Assembly (NCBI GenBank): GCA_004556205.1
Contig: SFIL01000043.1
Location: 1 to 8,179, forward strand
Direction of reading: 5' to 3'
Source of the DNA: Clostridiales bacterium
GTDB lineage: Bacteria; Bacillota; Clostridia; Oscillospirales; Oscillospiraceae
DNA length: 8,179 bases
The translations under genes were made by a program, and so were the position numbers. Every line of letters begins with the position of its first letter. Positions within the stretch are counted from its first letter, which is position 1. The notes beneath the pieces are model-generated. The model saw nothing but the letters and a program-made list of their open reading frames with translations, did not search any database and was not told the origin of the DNA. Below are positions 5,801 through 8,179 of this stretch, one piece after another.

Positions 5801-8068
5801 ATGCACACAACGACATACGATTCCACCATCACCGCCATTGCAGAACGTATTCGCGATATGCGCGAGATTGCAGGCTTCTCCATTGAGGAGATGGCAGAAA
5901 AGACCGACACGACCATCGAGCAGTATGCCGCTTATGAAAACGGCACCTGCGACTTCCCGTTCTCCTTCCTGCATAAATGCTCCATCGCCTTCGGCATTGA
6001 GACGACGGCGATCTTGGAGGGTCGGACAGCGAAGCTCTCGTCCTACACTGTCACCCGCAGCGGCGAGGGACAGGTTGTGGTGCAGGAGGGCGGCATCGAG
6101 ATCAGCAATCTCGCGCCCCGCTTCCGCCATAAAATCGCAGAGCCGCACCTTGTCCGCTACGGCTATCGCGCCGAACAGCAGAATCTCCCTATTCATACAA
6201 GCACCCACTCCGGCCAGGAATTTGACTATATCATCAGCGGCAAGCTCAAGGTGCAAATTGGTGATCACACCGAGGTTCTCGGGCCAGGTGACTCCATCTA
6301 CTATAACAGCTCCACGCCCCACGGCATGATCGCCGTAGACGGCGAGGACTGTGTGTTCTGCGCCGTTGTCCTGCCGGGCGAGGACATGGAGCCGGAGTCC
6401 GTCAGTCAAAGCATCGCTGTTGCGCGCTCAAGCCAGCATCTGCTGTGTGAAAAATTTGTCAAATGCACCGAAAACGACAAGGGCGAGCTGCAAAAGATCG
6501 CATTTGAGAACGAAAACAGCTATAACTTTGCCTTTGACACCGTGGATGCTTTGGCAGACACCTATCCCGATAAGCTTGCCATGCTTCATTTGGATAGAAA
6601 CAAGGTCGAACGCCGCTTCACTTTCCGCGACATCAAACGCGCCTCCAATCAGACGGCGAACTATTTCCGTTCCCTCGGCATCCAAAAGGGCGACCGCGTA
6701 ATGCTGGTGCTTAAGCGGCATTACCAGTTCTGGTTCTCCATGCTCGCCCTGCACAAGCTCGGTGCAATCGCCATTCCCGCAACCAATCAGCTCCTTACAC
6801 ATGACTTTGAATACCGCTTCCAAGCCGCAGGCGTCAGCGCCATCGTCGCAACGGCGGACGGCGCGGTCGCGGACTCCGTTGACGAAGCCGCCAATACCTG
6901 CCCGGAGCTGAAAACCAAGATCTTAGTCGGCGGAAAGCGCGAGGGCTGGCACTGCTTCGATGAAGAATACTCCCTCTATACCGGGAAATTCGAGCGCACT
7001 GCCGACACGCCCTGCGGCGAGGATATCTGCACCATGTTCTTCACCTCCGGCACAACGGGCTATCCCAAAATTGCCGCGCACAGCTACAAATACGCCCTCG
7101 GGCATTACATCACGGCAAAATATTGGCACTGCGTCGAGCGCGACGGTCTGCACCTGACCATCTCCGACACCGGCTGGGGCAAGGCGCTCTGGGGCAAGTT
7201 CTACGGGCAGTGGATGGCAGAGGGCGCCGTCTTTACCTATGACTTTGACCGTTTCGACGCCCACGATATTCTGCCGCTGTTTGCCAAGTATCATATCACG
7301 ACCTTCTGCGCACCCCCCACGATGCTGCGTATGCTCATCAAGGAAGATCTGTCAAAATACGACCTCAGCTCCATCCACCACATGACCACCGCAGGCGAGG
7401 CGCTCAACCCCGAGGTCTTCCGTCAGATCAAGAAGCTGACCGGTCTGACCGTTATGGAGGGCTTCGGACAGACAGAGACGACTCTCTCCATCGCCACCCT
7501 GCCCGGTACGCCCAGCCGTCCCGGCTCCATGGGCAAGCCCACACCGCTGTATGATATCGACCTTGTGGACGCGGACGGCAACAGCGTTCCAAACGGCGAG
7601 GTCGGCGAAATCGTCATCCGTACCGACAAGGGCGTTCCCTGCGGACTGTTCAGCGGCTATTACCGCGACGAGGCGCGCACCAAGGAGGTCTGGCACGACG
7701 GACTGTATCACACCGGCGATACCGCGTGGCGTGACGAGGACGGCTACTTCTGGTATGTCGGCAGAGTGGACGATGTGATCAAATCCTCCGGCTACCGCAT
7801 CGGGCCGTTCGAGATTGAAAATGTCATCATGGAGCTGCCCTATGTCCTCGAATGCGGTGTCTCCTCCGCCCCCGACGAAGTGCGCGGTCAGGTCGTTAAG
7901 GCAAGCATCGTGCTGACCAAAGGCACGCAGCCGAGCGAGGAACTGAAAAAAGAGATTCAGAACTATGTCAAATCGCACACCGCGCCTTATAAATACCCGC
8001 GCATCATCGTCTTCCGCGACGAGCTTCCCAAGACCATTTCCGGCAAAATTCAGAGAAACAAGCTTTAA
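5801..8068 (+). CDS. XRE helix-turn-helix + cupin + acyl-CoA synthetase (ACSM-like) triple fusion
   Basis: A 755-residue protein. The ATG at 5801 is preceded by a moderate site AGAGGG (5788-5793, 7-nt spacing). Residues about 12-72 form an XRE/HTH_3 domain (RIRDMREIAGFSIEEMAEKT through YENG). Residues about 118-190 form a cupin_2 domain with candidate metal ligands His132, His136 and Glu140, and a second motif GPGDSIYYNSSTPHG (161-175). This HTH-plus-cupin order is that of small PuuR-type regulators, which usually end near 190 residues. Here the chain continues into a complete AMP-forming ligase (about 235-755): P-loop FTSGTTGYPK (414-423), DTGWGKALWGKFYG (456-469), GFGQTE (554-559), GLYHTGDTAWRDEDGYFWYVGR (634-655, quoted in part: GLYHTGDTAW), and PKTISGKIQR (743-752) with catalytic Lys749. 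The ligase resembles medium-chain/ACSM enzymes rather than the FadD-like ligase upstream. It may be a DNA-binding enzyme that senses its own substrate or product. Expression is set by the T-box leader. The substrate is unknown. Confidence 0.9.
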   Translation: MHTTTYDSTITAIAERIRDMREIAGFSIEEMAEKTDTTIEQYAAYENGTCDFPFSFLHKCSIAFGIETTAILEGRTAKLSSYTVTRSGEGQVVVQEGGIEISNLAPRFRHKIAEPHLVRYGYRAEQQNLPIHTSTHSGQEFDYIISGKLKVQIGDHTEVLGPGDSIYYNSSTPHGMIAVDGEDCVFCAVVLPGEDMEPESVSQSIAVARSSQHLLCEKFVKCTENDKGELQKIAFENENSYNFAFDTVDALADTYPDKLAMLHLDRNKVERRFTFRDIKRASNQTANYFRSLGIQKGDRVMLVLKRHYQFWFSMLALHKLGAIAIPATNQLLTHDFEYRFQAAGVSAIVATADGAVADSVDEAANTCPELKTKILVGGKREGWHCFDEEYSLYTGKFERTADTPCGEDICTMFFTSGTTGYPKIAAHSYKYALGHYITAKYWHCVERDGLHLTISDTGWGKALWGKFYGQWMAEGAVFTYDFDRFDAHDILPLFAKYHITTFCAPPTMLRMLIKEDLSKYDLSSIHHMTTAGEALNPEVFRQIKKLTGLTVMEGFGQTETTLSIATLPGTPSRPGSMGKPTPLYDIDLVDADGNSVPNGEVGEIVIRTDKGVPCGLFSGYYRDEARTKEVWHDGLYHTGDTAWRDEDGYFWYVGRVDDVIKSSGYRIGPFEIENVIMELPYVLECGVSSAPDEVRGQVVKASIVLTKGTQPSEELKKEIQNYVKSHTAPYKYPRIIVFRDELPKTISGKIQRNKL

Positions 8069-8078
8069 ATCGTTAAAG

Positions 8079-8178
8079 ATTGTAGGTATACAATTGATGT
8101 GAGACCAAAAGGATAGACAAAGGCGATTGAGTTCATTAGAATAAAGCTACCATACCTCAAGACTAATGAAAGGTCTCA
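8079..8178. repeat. AT-rich intergenic tail with inverted repeats
   Basis: No gene is visible after 8068. The segment is clearly AT-richer than the coding sequence. It holds ATTGTA/TACAAT (8079-8084/8089-8094, a 16-bp operator-like palindrome containing a possible -10 TATACAAT at 8087-8094). It also has TGAGACC/GGTCTCA (8100-8106/8172-8178) enclosing TTCATTAG/CTAATGAA (8132-8139/8163-8170). These could fold as a structured leader for a gene beyond the window, or mark an element boundary. No clear U-tract terminator for the preceding gene is seen. Confidence 0.35.
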
Positions 8179-8179
8179 A

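Noticed and set aside
1..8179. CRISPR array, tRNA/rRNA genes, transposase or phage genes
   Set aside because: I saw no regularly spaced repeats, no cloverleaf or rRNA-like segment and no mobile-element protein motif on either strand.

Overview
The window looks like chromosomal DNA from a fairly GC-rich, low-copy-repeat Clostridia genome (Oscillospiraceae-like gut Firmicute). This rests on strong purine-rich ribosome binding sites, TTGACA/TATAAT-type promoters with 17-nt spacers, U-tract hairpin terminators and, most tellingly, a canonical T-box riboswitch. The genus is not determinable from what I can see.

Layout, all on the + strand: (1) 1-1328, the 3' part of a membrane-anchored phosphodiester glycosidase (NAGPA domain) whose start lies before the window, closed by a strong terminator at 1332-1363. 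(2) 1375-5353, a new transcription unit with its own promoter (1375-1403). It holds a 2-isopropylmalate-synthase-like protein (1461-2876) that has lost the metal-binding and acidic active-site residues of that family. This is translationally coupled through an ATGA overlap to an 826-residue fusion (2873-5353) of a xylose-isomerase-like TIM barrel with a complete acyl-CoA synthetase. (3) 5360-5676, a second promoter followed by a T-box leader with AGAGAG bulge, apical loop, T-box sequence, antiterminator and overlapping terminator. (4) 5801-8068, a 755-residue protein joining an XRE-type helix-turn-helix, a cupin and a second, different (medium-chain/ACSM-like) acyl-CoA synthetase. (5) 8069-8179, an AT-rich tail with inverted repeats and no gene.

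Genes 2-4 form a compact cluster that I do not recognise as a described pathway. It has two AMP-forming acid:CoA ligases of different subfamilies, each fused to a module that usually stands alone (a sugar-isomerase barrel; a DNA-binding cupin regulator), next to a LeuA-fold protein that probably cannot do LeuA chemistry. Uncharged tRNA appears to gate the last gene, and possibly read-through from the upstream pair. The likely theme is activation of a carboxylic acid connected with amino-acid supply or catabolism, but the substrate cannot be read from the sequence.
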